In this document: piece by piece, positions 37,101 to 48,898 of the stretch | Layout of the letters: every line of letters begins with the position of its first letter | Position numbering within the stretch: the stretch's first letter is position 1 | NCBI GenBank assembly: GCA_001632425.1 | Contig: KV425575.1 | Span: 108,168-172,167, forward strand | Source of the DNA: Neolentinus lepideus HHB14362 ss-1 | Lineage: Eukaryota; Basidiomycota; Agaricomycetes; Gloeophyllales; Gloeophyllaceae | Reading direction: 5' to 3' | Length of the DNA stretch: 64,000 nucleotides | Made by a program: the position numbers and the translations under genes | Notes under the pieces: model-generated | Told to the model about the DNA's origin: nothing | What the model saw: only the letters and a program-made list of their open reading frames with translations | Database searches by the model: none

Positions 37101-38114
37101 TCACAGAATATGCAAAATCCAAGCCCCTGAACCATTCCTCGAGTCGGCAGAAAGTCCTCCAAACATATGCCGTCCCATCAGGAAATCAATCCTCCTCACG
37201 CCTACCTGCTTCTCTTCCTCATATTCCTTCGGGGTTTGGCAGCGATTGCATCTCGCACGATATGCTGCTTGAACGTGAAAAGATCGCCCGGCGTCCAGCG
37301 CCGCCAGCTCGTCTACGGTAACAGGGAGTTGGAAAGATCGATAGATGCATTGAAGCACATCCGATACGCCCAGCAGATGATCATAATCTTCACTGCTTCT
37401 AACTTCAATACCCCAAGGAAGTTTATCGGAGCGGAGCACCATTGCAGACAGAGGAGGATGCACCGCTTGGGCTGTGAAGACTTTGGAGGCTGGATGAGCG
37501 TCTGGAACCGCACTCGCATCAATAGGCACATTCTCGACTGTCGGAGGAAGCGACATATCAAAGAAGATGGAAGGATATTGTGCGTGATGTGTGATACTGG
37601 GATGGAGCTGAGTGTGGTAATGTGCGAAGGATCCGCCACCAGCGACTTGCATAGAAGGGCCCTGTGTCCCATGGTCAATCCTAAAGAACAAAGATGAATG
37701 GTCTAGGCTTACGGGTTCGTTTCCTCCGTTTCCATACTTATAAATCGACAAGATCCTCTTCATCCATTCGTCTGTGTTATCTAACTCTTCGACTACCACC
37801 CGGACTACATCCTTCCTCCTCATCTTGATCTTCTCGTCGTTTCTCGTATTGACGCCATCAAGCTCTTCCAGCAGTCGGCTGAGCTGGTCGGTGAAGGCGT
37901 GTATCGGAGTATTATTCGCGGTGTGCGGTAGAGTGGGAATATCCACCGGGAATGCCATTCCAGAAGGCCATACCTTCACTGCTGAGTCTGCTTCGCTCAA
38001 ATCGACAGCGATAATCTCGCCCTGAGGACCCACAACGTCGATCTGGGCAGGGGGAACGAAAGTATTCAGAAGTTGCGATAGTGTCGCTTCCAACCTATCG
38101 ATTTCCGCCGACAT
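37101..38114 (-). CDS. BAG-domain and DUF6699 protein
   Basis: One uninterrupted frame of 337 residues from ATG 38114. Residues about 71-120 look like a BAG domain: DQLSRLLEELDGV, then MRRKDVVRVVVEELD, with the Glu-Asp...Arg-Arg-Lys pattern that in BAG1 contacts the Hsp70 nucleotide-binding domain. From about residue 150 to the end it follows the basidiomycete DUF6699 pattern: HPSIFFDMS-like beta start, PIDASAV, SAMVLRSDKLPWGIEVR, VSDVLQCIY, AAYRARC and VRRIDFLMGRHMFGGL. Its role is inferred as an Hsp70 nucleotide-exchange co-chaperone with an uncharacterised DUF6699 module. Being intronless is unusual among its neighbours. The BAG assignment rests on my pattern matching and is less sure than DUF6699. 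Confidence 0.65.
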   Translation of the reverse strand: MSAEIDRLEATLSQLLNTFVPPAQIDVVGPQGEIIAVDLSEADSAVKVWPSGMAFPVDIPTLPHTANNTPIHAFTDQLSRLLEELDGVNTRNDEKIKMRRKDVVRVVVEELDNTDEWMKRILSIYKYGNGGNEPVSLDHSSLFFRIDHGTQGPSMQVAGGGSFAHYHTQLHPSITHHAQYPSIFFDMSLPPTVENVPIDASAVPDAHPASKVFTAQAVHPPLSAMVLRSDKLPWGIEVRSSEDYDHLLGVSDVLQCIYRSFQLPVTVDELAALDAGRSFHVQAAYRARCNRCQTPKEYEEEKQVGVRRIDFLMGRHMFGGLSADSRNGSGAWILHIL

Positions 38115-38717
38115 GGGGGGGGGCGCGCTCGGATGCGATAATTCTGAGTTGGTGAACGATCTGGTAATGCAGTCAACGCTGCATAGACGGTATATAGCAG
38201 GGTTGATTGCACTGCCCGACCCTTCAAGGTCACAGCTTTGGATGAATTAATGATGGTCCGAGGTTACGATTTGGACGCACGCCACACGAGCACTTAAACA
38301 ACACCATTCAAATATTTACGGCAATTAGCAAAACGATCTGTTACCCGTGGTAGTACAACAAACAATGGTGGACATACGCGAGAGAAAAAGAGCATACAGC
38401 GATACAAATTGACGGCCATACAACACATCCTACGATTATTAATCGTACAGTCCGGATCCGACTGTCGAGATCGGTGACAACCACACTAGTAACAAGGCAC
38501 AGTCAGTGACTTTGCCATATACTCCAGGCCGCTGTCTCGATGACGATCGCGCAAAGGTCCAGTCAGGATCGGTAATGAAGAAAAACAGATACATGGAGAG
38601 GGGAAACATACGAGTGGAAAACATAGATAGCTGAAAGGAAAGTAAGTCGACATTCGTGTATACTGCTGACTGAGATGGGGCATAGATTGACTAGAAGGTT
38701 GAGGCCCGGGTCGGCCT
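38115..38717. other. intergenic, nothing recognised
   Basis: About 600 bp upstream of the BAG/DUF6699 gene and downstream of the HMG-box gene. A run of seven G at 38115-38122 lies just before the ATG. No further element recognised. Confidence 0.5.
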
Positions 38718-40530
38718 TCACTGGTATACCGGATTCATGAATTTGGCGGCCACGCAGTCATAGCCGGACCCGCCGAAGTCACGACTGTGGGCAGCGAACT
38801 GTTCGTACCCACTAGAAATCATGTAGCTCTGCCCGGAAAATGCCTGGTACCGCGAGTCGATGCCGTGTACAGGGAAACCCGGATAATTCTCATCGGGGCC
38901 GCTGTCGGTGACAATCACCGGATCGTATTGGGAACCGTATGACCCGCTGAGACCATATCCGACCGTCGCAGCTCCTGCCCAGCCTTCCAGAGATGAGTAT
39001 GGTGAGAGCATGGGGGAATTGTACTGAGAGCCATTGGCCAGATAGTCGTTTGAAATCGGACTGTCTCGATTGCATGGGAGAGCGAAGGCATCCCGAGTAA
39101 CAGTCGCGGCGCCAAGGTCAAACTGACTATTAATGGGTTCGCTGTTCTGCCCGAAGGGGATTTCGATCCCGTCTGTGGCGTGGATGCGGGGAATGGCATC
39201 GAAAGGAGATGATCCCTAGGAAAATCGGAATAGTCAGTAGACATCGACCGCGGTGAGAGTGAAACAGACATTATTAACTTCATCCCAAACAAAAATAGGA
39301 TTCTCTGCTGCCACGCGCTTGAGAGCAGGCAACGGCGAGGCAAGAGTCTCCTCGACAAGAGCTACGTCATCCTGTCCACGTGCCTGCGCCTCGTGTCCAT
39401 CCTCGGCCGTCGAAATGTCGAAGACGGAAGCAGCGGGCGGCACGTCTTGGTACGTGCTCCCACCGCCTCGCGCCTCCGACGCAGGCGCGGACGACGAGCG
39501 CTTGAACATCGCTGTAAGGGGCACCCTGAATCGCATGTCCGACGACGGATCAGGCGTGTGGCACACTCGCTCTCCTTGAAATGCCCTTCCATCCGCGCTT
39601 CGCTCCGCGACGACGTCTTCCCGCTTAATAGACGACTCGGAACTGACATCGACGCCGCACTGGAGGAAAGTGCGTGCCTTTTCGTCTACTGGGGCTGGTT
39701 TTCCCGGTTGAGCCCTGCCACCGTTAGCTCCGCCGCCTTCTTTGGCATGCTGGTCATACGCCTGGATCGCCACTTCCAAATCCGAGCCTGTTTTGCCCTG
39801 AGCGAGCAAATCGGCTATCTTTGCGCACCTCTTCTCCCGGGAACGTTCTTCCTCTTCGGCCTCCCCTCTACCTTTCTTATTGTTACGCTTTCTGGGGCCG
39901 TCCTTGACCTTAGCCAAGGCGTTGGCACCAGGACTGAATCTCCAGTCCGGATACTTCTTGCGGTGGTCTGCTTGAGCCTTGACAGCCTTGGCTTCCCACA
40001 GCTCTCTTTCCTCGCGAGGCAGAGCCTTCCAGCATTTGCCTAAATTTCACGTTACCATCGGACGCCATCATTGGACCAAGCACAGGACATACCAACGATC
40101 TTCGATAGCGTGCTCCGGTTCCCTTCGATCTTCTCTGTTACATGCTGAGCACGTATGAACGAGGAACGAAAGAGTATGAACGCGTTTGGAGGACGAGGGA
40201 TGTACCCTGCGTCACGTTTCTTCGCGTGGGAGGTGCGCTCTAGACCCGGAGAGCTTGGAGGAGTGCTGTAGACATCATCGTCGGCGAGTACCTCGAAACG
40301 TGTGGCAGGCTCGACATCATGCTCTGGATGGAAGGCAGGCGCCGTCATGTTTGTCGTGAACGTGAAAGTCATGAACGGAGCAGGAGCTGCATTGTCGACT
40401 AAGGGGGGCATAGGCATCGGATTATCGACCAGTGGAGGCATGTCGTCTGTGGATTGGAGTTAAAGGCCCTAGTCGTGTAGAACGTGCTACTGCACTCACC
40501 GTCGTCGAAGTCGTTCATTGCGAGTTGCAT
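38718..40530 (-). CDS. HMG-box transcription factor 1
   Basis: Sequence-specific MATA/SOX-type HMG-box protein, presumed nuclear. Four exons on the minus strand: 40530-40500, 40446-40093, 40039-39270, 39215-38718, 550 residues. The box is at about residues 92-165: YIPRPPNAFILFRSSF, then LSKIVGKCWKAL, REERELWEAKA and HRKKYPDWRF, with the Asn in PNAF and Trp in KCW that fit DNA-bending MATA boxes. The intron at 40092-40040 splits the box. A basic stretch KRNNKKGR follows, then a long disordered Ser/Pro/Asp region and a Tyr/Gly/Ser-rich tail. Basidiomycete relatives regulate mating and fruiting; which role applies here is unknown. A second initiator ATG lies four codons downstream. Confidence 0.85.
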
Positions 40531-43500
40531 GACGCGTAAGTTGGTTATGCTCGCTGTAGCACTTCGAGGAAACAAGCAGTATGCAATGCGGTAGTCGCTC
40601 AAGAAAGAGACAGATCGGGTCGGCGAGATTACTCGGCGCCAGAAATAGCTGTGTTCTTGTTCTCTTCTAGGAAACTGGGAATACAGAAAGTAGGACACCC
40701 CGGTAGACTTGTTTTCCTCTCAACACGTCTATGCGCAACTTTGTAATGCACAGAATGACGCCTTGGGCTAGTCTGAAGGGAGACAGCTGAACCTCGCGAG
40801 AGATCAGGTCAGATTACTGAATTGGGTAGGTCAGTGCCAGAGGCAAGGAGCTCGAGCGGAGGAAGATTTCTCACCGATTCGTTATTGCAAGGACTAACGT
40901 CGAAGTAGAGCACGCTAGCACGCTTGGGCGGCTCTATGCACTAGCTGTAGGAAGAACAAGTTCCTTCAGAACTTGCTATATACACCCGACCTGGCCGACT
41001 AAGGCAACGAACGTTAAGTTTAACGCCTGCAATGTCCGAACGCGCCGAACCGGGATATCGATCCATGCCAGTGGTAAATAGAGCGCAGCAAGAAAAAAAA
41101 TACAGCCCTGGTGGCCTGCTTCTCATATTTCGCTAAAGTCATGGCACTACAGTTCATATGCAATATTCGAACATTCTTTCTGGCGCAATCGATGATGAAG
41201 CTCCCCTTAACTGCCTCGAGAGATAATCCGAGGCACAGCTGCAGGTACCGGAACTAAAACAGTGCGCATGCAAAGAGGAAGTCCCCCGATCACTAGTGAT
41301 ATTCGACTGTGCCCACGTTCAGCTCACAATGACCTCCCACTGCTACCATTGTGAGCCAGTCAAGGAATCGTAAATTTTACCGTATGTGCGATCTGTTTGC
41401 ATGGGGTAGGAAATTTCTAAGGTCAATCTACCGCGGACGTGCGGCAGCATGAGCAGGAAAATAGAGTCTTCCGGGTCCTGCGCGGCTGTGGGCGCACTGC
41501 CAGTTGAACTGCCGCCACCGCAACTGCGTACCGTCTTCCTCACACCACCCTGCCCATGTTTTATCACCTGCACCGGGGAAAACAAAAGCGAGGCAATACA
41601 GAGATAGCCAATCGTTTAGCCGTATTTCAGCTGCTCTTTTGCTCCTGATTTTCTCCTATACTTCACTTGACTCATAGACTTGACTCATAGCCTTGACAAC
41701 CAGGCGACATTGCATCCGTGCTCCTCACTTCTGCGTACGGCGGTACCACTCTGTCCTGATCTTCTCCCGCCCGCTTGCGGATCCTACCTTCTCTCCGAAT
41801 TACTTTTACCAATCAACTGCACCACGATGCATCAAATTTTTCTGGCTGCGCGGAACGGATATTGATTCGGTGGCGCCGGATTACCCACTGCCATCCCCAA
41901 CGGTCCGTATCTTTGCGGTTATGCTGGGGTCAGAGGAACAGTATGGTAATGATCCCACACATGCTCATTTTGACGACGAGCATTGGCTGTGACGCGGTTA
42001 TGTCTCTCCCTCGTGTAAGTATGAGCCCGGTGAACATGGAACTCCTTCTGCAGTGGGAAACTGGTGTTCCGCAGCCAAGTGAGTCTCTGAACAATGCCCA
42101 GCCCGCTGTATAGCCTCTTCCTGAACGAGGGAGACAATGAGAGCGGGTCTATATTGCGGGGCTCTGACTCTACCGCATTCCCTATCGGCTATATCGGATT
42201 GTGGCATGTCAAGTGCTATATGTTGGCGGCAATGTAGCATGCGCGCAAACTCGACGATTACGACAATCCGTGAACTTTGCTGCTCTTCAATTCACTGCCT
42301 TGTCGGCCCACGGTCCGCGCTGACGTTGCCCAACAAAGTCAGTAAAAACGGCGACAAGTACGTATCAGCGACGCGTCAGCTGTTCCTCATCGACGTAGGG
42401 TCGTATCGAGTGCCTTTCTCCTTAAGGCTATCATCCAGGACGTGTGTTCCGCACCGTGGTTATGACGTTCAAATGGAGAAGGCCTTTACTCGTCAAGCCT
42501 CCACTTCCTGTAGGTCGCATCGCAACGCCTACGTACTCCTCCCTCTCTTCACCTTTGTCACCAACATGACATACATGATGCATCCCGCGTCCCTGCGTGG
42601 CGGTGTGGCACCGCGACTTTGATCACCGCCCCTTATATATGGAACTCAAACACTCGCTGTATCTCTCTACACACGCGTCGGTACCGATGCTTTGTCAGAT
42701 TCGGAATCTCTCGCCAGAATGCAGGGCGCGGGTACAAGATCCGGGATGGCCGAGCTCTGATCTCCGCGCCACTTTGGATGTTGGCATTCCCGCTCTGGCT
42801 GACGAGCGCTGTCCAACATGTTTACCCCCTCCCGTTTTGCCCAGGCTGTCAGAGGATCGGACCGATACCACGGACTGGGCGGTCTGAATCGCAATGGATT
42901 GGAATCGAGGATCTGAGCGGCCTGGCCGCGGAGTTGAGGAGGCCGACAAGGCAAGCGCCTTACTACTTCGTCCTTCCATTACTTCATGGACAGCGAAGTG
43001 GCTGCAGTGTATAGGACAAAGGGTTAGGGCAAGCTATACGCAGTCATGTGTGGCGCGCACATCGCTGCCTCATGTTAGAGTTTCCAGAAGCGTGCACCGT
43101 TGAATTACATGTCAGCTGTCGTAAATTCAGTAATAATGTAAGCAATTTCTGGTACACACAAAGGGAACGTCGACAATGGGCACCAACGCGTGTTCAGATG
43201 GGGCGCGCCCGACGTAATGAAGCGTGTGTGTCAGATGCCATGCATTCATGGACGACAAGCTATACACACTCGATTCGTCGACGTCGATGAAAGAGGTTCG
43301 AGACCGTCATAATTACCTGGACAGAATGTTACTCCTCGATGCCTGTGCGTCGAGGGCAGGAGAACGATGCATTGAGCAAGAACAACCCGGGGGGGCGGGC
43401 ATGCACATGGCGGTAGAAGGAACACGTTTGAAGAGTTCGCCCAAGCTTTAGGGCGGTCATTAGAGTCCATCGCTGTCAGCTGACGGGATCTCGCGTGGCA

Positions 43501-43579
43501 AGAAGTGCGGTAAACGCCGTATTCTTCAAATGATGCCCACATAGGATATAGTCAAAGTAATTGATTGAACTAGTAGAGG
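40531..43579. other. gene-free stretch
   Basis: No gene I can support. Short frames at 41343-41585 (minus), 41693-42113, 42137-42622 and 42597-43014 (plus) have no domain and no convincing splice partners. Confidence 0.5.
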
Positions 43580-44773
43580 TTAGTGAGAACCGACAAACAT
43601 TATCCAAGTGTCATCCTCGTGAGGATGAGGCTCTAATCCCCGAAATAGAGTTCTGTCCAACATATAATCGTGTCTTCTAACGCCCTCATCCGTATATTCT
43701 GGAGCATACGGGCTATCGGACAAAGGTTTGCACCGCGCCTGCAACACCCTCTGAACAAGGTATCGTTTCTTCTCCGACAGGCGATCGTACTCATCGCGAG
43801 TCAAGAATTGCCGGAAGTTCTCGTAGATGCAATCGAACACGTCCTCAACTTTGACGCCACTCGAATTATAGATGGTTATGGGCCATGGCCATGGATGGGC
43901 GGTATCGTCCGCAACAGCAGATATGACGATTCGTGTGACAAGAGGGAAGGTAGCAGGCTGCGCCAGATCGCCTGGCATCAGGGGAATGAGGTTCTCAGTC
44001 GCGGAAAAGGTAATAGCGGTCGGCTCCATTGAAATATCGAATACAATAGACGGCATGCCCAGGAGCTGATGCTCGAGGTAGGGATTCAGCTGAAGTTCTC
44101 TGGGAGTAGGAGTAGGGGATGCTGGATCGGGGAGAACGAATGCATCTGGACGCGGGGGCAAAAATGGGTGCCGCGAAAGGGGAACCCAACGCTCAGGATG
44201 TGGAGACCCATGCCGTCCCCACAGGTCACCAAAAATATCGTCTGGATCTAACTCGGATTCATGCGCCACAGGACGGGGAGCTATAAACAAATTAAAACAA
44301 TAGTCAGAGACTGGAAGAATAATCTGATTCTGGTATCATCATACAGGAGTTTCGCACTACGCCGACGCCACGAATATATGGGCGAGCCCAATAACCGTAA
44401 GCACGCCATTCCTCCGGCTTCACTTGGCGACGAAGAGCGGGTTTATGAATCGGGTCATGAATAGATGACTGAGTCAGACGTTTCGAAGAAGTTGGATCTT
44501 TGATCGGGTCAGATTGACTCACTCTCGTCCTGCATTAATGGCATGGAACATACCGAATACCCTTCTAAAGCCACGAACAAGACGTTTGAACTTCTTCCGA
44601 CGGCGGCCACTTTCCGAAGGCGCTACCTCCTCGTCTTCTGTCCTTATCAGCGTCCCATCTGTTGCCGATTCTAATAGCGAAGATGCATGCGGCGGTGGTG
44701 ATCTTTGCCATGGAGAGCCATATTCTACAACACGGCTTCCAACAGCGTTAGCAGGCAGACCGGGGATGGGCAT
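43580..44773 (-). CDS. DUF6699 protein 2
   Basis: Two exons as modelled: 44773-44554 and 44280-43580, about 306 residues. The first exon encodes a Pro/Ser stretch and a strongly basic run (GRRRKKFKRLVRGFRR). The second encodes a DUF6699 module: LNPYLEH, MPSIVFDIS, PATFPLVTRIVIS, WPITIYNSSGVKVEDVFDCIY, and RRHDYMLDRTLFRGLEP near the end. This is the same module as the C-terminal half of 37101-38114, without a BAG-like part. The donor GTATGT at 44553 and acceptor TTATAG at 44281 join in frame but leave a 273-nt intron, which is long here. A small internal exon may be missed, so the junction is tentative. No biochemical function is known to me. Confidence 0.65.
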
Positions 44774-47700
44774 AGTGCTAATCAGTAGGCGAGACGCATC
44801 CTTTCAGAGCAACGTGTAGTACACTAAAAGCAATGCGGACTTGTCGCTGAATTCGGAATGTACACTGCATGTTGGCTGTATAGCGAAGGTTGCCGCCCGA
44901 AATACGAGTAAAATAGCAAAAATATTGGACAAGACGACAAGGAGTCCTTGCTGAAAAACGAACAGATGGCAGGTATAAAACCGAGGACCAAGCTCAATTG
45001 TCATGTACGAAACGCCACGCAGCTCGGCTTCGCCCGAACGCCACCACACAGCAGAAGGACATACTTGGGGAGCACCGCTGGCAAGCTGCGGATGCCAGTA
45101 CATATAAACGTGTTGTCAATCCAGCTGAACTGCGATGAGGATTCTCAGCAGCTGCTTGACAATACGCAATATTTTGTTTTGCAATGCATGATCGAGGACA
45201 CTGAAATTCGACTCCCTCCATTTGACACCATGCAACCTCACCGCCCCATCGCAAGGAATGTAAGTACGCGAATACAGTGTATTTCTCCGGATATTAACGG
45301 GACATGACTTTCTCTAGGCTAACGAAGTCTTGTGAATCAAGCGGAATGAGAAACTTTTTTTCGAACGAAATAACAGATGTTCGAAAAGCCACGGCCATTA
45401 GTCTTGTGTTGTTCCGTTGTGGTGTCTTGTGCACCAATTAATCTTGAAATGCTTACTTATTGAAATGACTGACACCGTATTCTTCCTTCATTCCTTCCAG
45501 ACTCGTGTCCGGACCATAACCAAGCTTGGTATAGAATATCCGACGTCTGAATAACATCTGTCAAAAATCAGAAAACTTTTGAGTAATGGGGGATGCATCA
45601 TGCTGTATGTCTCACTGGTTGGGTCGTGTCAGAACAAGTACGCGTCTGATGAATTCCTCAGTTTCCCTAGTGACCTTGCCGGAATGTACTCGTACTCTGA
45701 TGCGCCTCTCGGACTGCCCAGATTAAAGCGGCATAAAGGCGCAGTATATTAGGGTGGCGTACGTTAAATGTCAGCTAGCGCTGAAGAAGAGCTGGCACCG
45801 ACCAGTATGTCCAGTAGTACGGCTTCGATTAGCCACTGAGACTGTTTCGCAGCTAGGAGAAGGACCGGAACGCCACTCACAAACGGAGTCGGCATACATA
45901 AGTCAACTTGAGTCACCGAAGATCCTCTGAGACCGGGGCAGTTCTTGAGGTGCGGAATGCATGTGCAGCGTGTGTCAAGCATATAGACGCTCGTCCCACT
46001 GCGGAGATAAATGGATTCCCGCCGTGAGTCAATTCCGTGGGCGACAAGATCTTTGGCGAATCTATCCGTTCCATAAGCTTATGTCTCAGATGACAATGCT
46101 TCGCTCGTATGATACTAGCAGATAAGGGACAGGTGAGACACTCGCATGCGCCGGGAGCAATGCAAGGCATCGGACAACAGAGCGAAGGCCATACCGAACG
46201 ACCTGGAAATCCAAGGCATTATATAGTGGACAGTTTAAACATATGGTCAACGACCTGCTAGCGTGAAACGAGACGATTTACTTCCGTCTGAGACAAACCT
46301 GCAACAGGATCGAGAACAGGCGCTTAAAGCAGAAACTTCCCGAAATCGGATGGAGATCTGAAGATCATGATCTCGATACTATCTATAGGTAAGTAGCCGG
46401 CGGTACCATACGCTGCATATGGTCCCACGGGACCCACAACAGGTAAGCTGCATGTGCTTGCCGCCGTGTATTAAAGTCAAATCCAAACAGAGAAATGCAG
46501 CCGCTGCATCGGTCGCTCCCCCTGCGGTAGCAGAAGCGCTCATAGAGTGCGCAACTGTCATGACAATGAAGGTCCGAGTCAGGCTTTGTTCAGACCGTAG
46601 AGGAGAGGGTATATATGAATTCATACTCGTCGGTCTGGACTGCTCGAGAGCCGGAAACAGCGAATCTGCATTGAGCTAATTCTACCGTAGAATTATGTCA
46701 GCCAAAGCTAGAATGATGAGAAGAACGCCACTAACTTGGTCGAGGATGGTATTAGAAGTCGTCCGTGCGAACGCACTCGGTCATCGGACGACCCCGCAAA
46801 GAGATATTCCACATGCAAGGTAATATGTCGTCGAACTTAGATACAGAGCAAAGTGAGTCCATCGTTTGTGGGTCCAGTTACGTAGCACGAGGTTGGCTGA
46901 GCTAGAAGCCCGTCGTCGAATTCCATATCAACGGAGAGCGGAATGGAGGTGCGCAGTAGAGACGACGAAAGCTAGATGTAAATGGATAGCGATATGCACC
47001 AGGAGCTCATCTCTTAGTGAGGCACAAGGTGCCAGAAGAGAAATGAAGAACGATCAGGAAATCCGCAGGCAACAGTGAAACGTGATTTTCCTCACCCGGC
47101 TGCTAGCATAAACAGTCATATTGGATTATGTCGACCAGATCGATATGCATACGAGCTGACAGCTAGTGAGGAACTATCGATGGGCAACGGCGCAGATATC
47201 CCGCACCTTGTCTTGATCCGTCTTCTTCCATACCAGCACACCCGACAACACAGGAACGGATAACGGATCAATCCTCCAAGCTCCTCAAGCGAGCCCTGGG
47301 CGAAGTGGCACATACGGTCAGCGGATAGTTGCACAGCAAGAAATTATGTAAACTTTTACACACAACGCCTGCACTCTGATGTTGAAATATGGCGGTACCG
47401 ATCCGGAAAAGCCATCAACTCCTAAACGACGGTTTCAAGTCCCGCGCGTCCATGACGATGAATGACGATCAGACCAGTTTGCAAGGCTGGAAATGCCATC
47501 TGTCTAAATGTTCGCCGCAGAATCCATGCTGTCGGACCGCACGTACCGGAACAAGCACATTTACATACTGGTACAATGCAATGTCAATCCAGGTGAAGCC
47601 TTGAGGCTTGCGGAGTCCGACGAACGTCATGTCGTCAAGGTTTTAAGGGTATTCTCGGAACTCGTACTGAGCAGCTGCGTCGCATTTGATCGGCGACGTG

Positions 47701-48898
47701 TACGGACCATGGATTGTATCTGATAAAAATCTATCCTGAAAAATCCACGGACAGGCCCGAAATTACCGATATCTGACACGCGGTCGTTCGCGGAGGAGAT
47801 TCGAGTCGCCAAGCTGGAACGGAAGCAAAACCTAGAAGGGCGGTCATAATAGTTTCTTTGAATACAGAGCTGCCTCTTATTGATGGCAGAGGTGAGTAGT
47901 AGACGCTGCTGGGTACCGCAGGCCTCGAATCACAGCCACCAATGAAACCATCCAGAAGATCAGGTCCTGGTTTCCATATCGCGCCGAGAGGCAGGCGCTT
48001 GGTCAACAGTCCGGACTCATGGGCCGAAGCTGCCAAAAAGGGAAATCCCAATGGTACACTATAGATCGATCGGAAATAGGAGCTGTGTCGCCTCTACCGG
48101 AACCAAGTTATCTATCAGACACGAGGCTCGCGACAAAGTCCATACGAGTATTATGGAACGGGAGGGGATAGTATGGTAGCCGTTCTAAATGAACGGCGTC
48201 TCCCAGCGGGTCCCAAAGTGACTCATAAACCGTGTATACTGAGCGGAAAAGATGCACTAACCCGTGGGTATGCCGAATTTGTGGAATGGAAAGGAGAACA
48301 TTACGTCCTGTAAAAGGCAGCACGGGACTTTATCGTATACGGATCGAGGGAGATAACGCGACATGCGAGTCAGCGGGACGGTACCACTGTAGTGGGCACA
48401 AGAAGTCGGATCCGGGAAGCCGGCATCCAAGATTTGTCGCCTGATGGGGGGGTGAAGACAATAAGAGTCTCAGATAGTACAAGACGCTTGTTTATGTGTT
48501 ATTTGGCGCCGTAATGGAGGAATGCACTTCTCCGGCCTATTTCGGGTGGTGGTACCTCGAAAACTCCGATTTAAGAGAGGACAATGTGAGGATTCACGAA
48601 TGAGATCTTACGGAATCGAAGGACTCGTGCTACGCTCGGCGGAACCCTGGACCCACCCATTCGGTCTTAGTTATAAAGGCGTCGGCTCGTATTGTCTTGC
48701 TTTTTGTTGTCGACACCCGTGCAATTGTTGGTTATCCTCGATCGGCTCCCTCCAGACAAACAGGGTGTTCTACGCCTGGGTCACGCTAGGTCATCCTCCC
48801 TTGCTCCTGGAGGGAAGAAAACGCGTTCTTCCTGGCATCGAGCGGACCCAACTTCTTTCTAATTGTTATTGCTCCTTTATCCTGTATAAACAATTATT
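44774..48898. other. gene-free stretch
   Basis: Over 4 kb with only short unsupported frames on both strands (for example 45764-45982 and 46379-46624 minus, 46866-47078 plus). No repeats or RNA genes identified. Confidence 0.5.
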
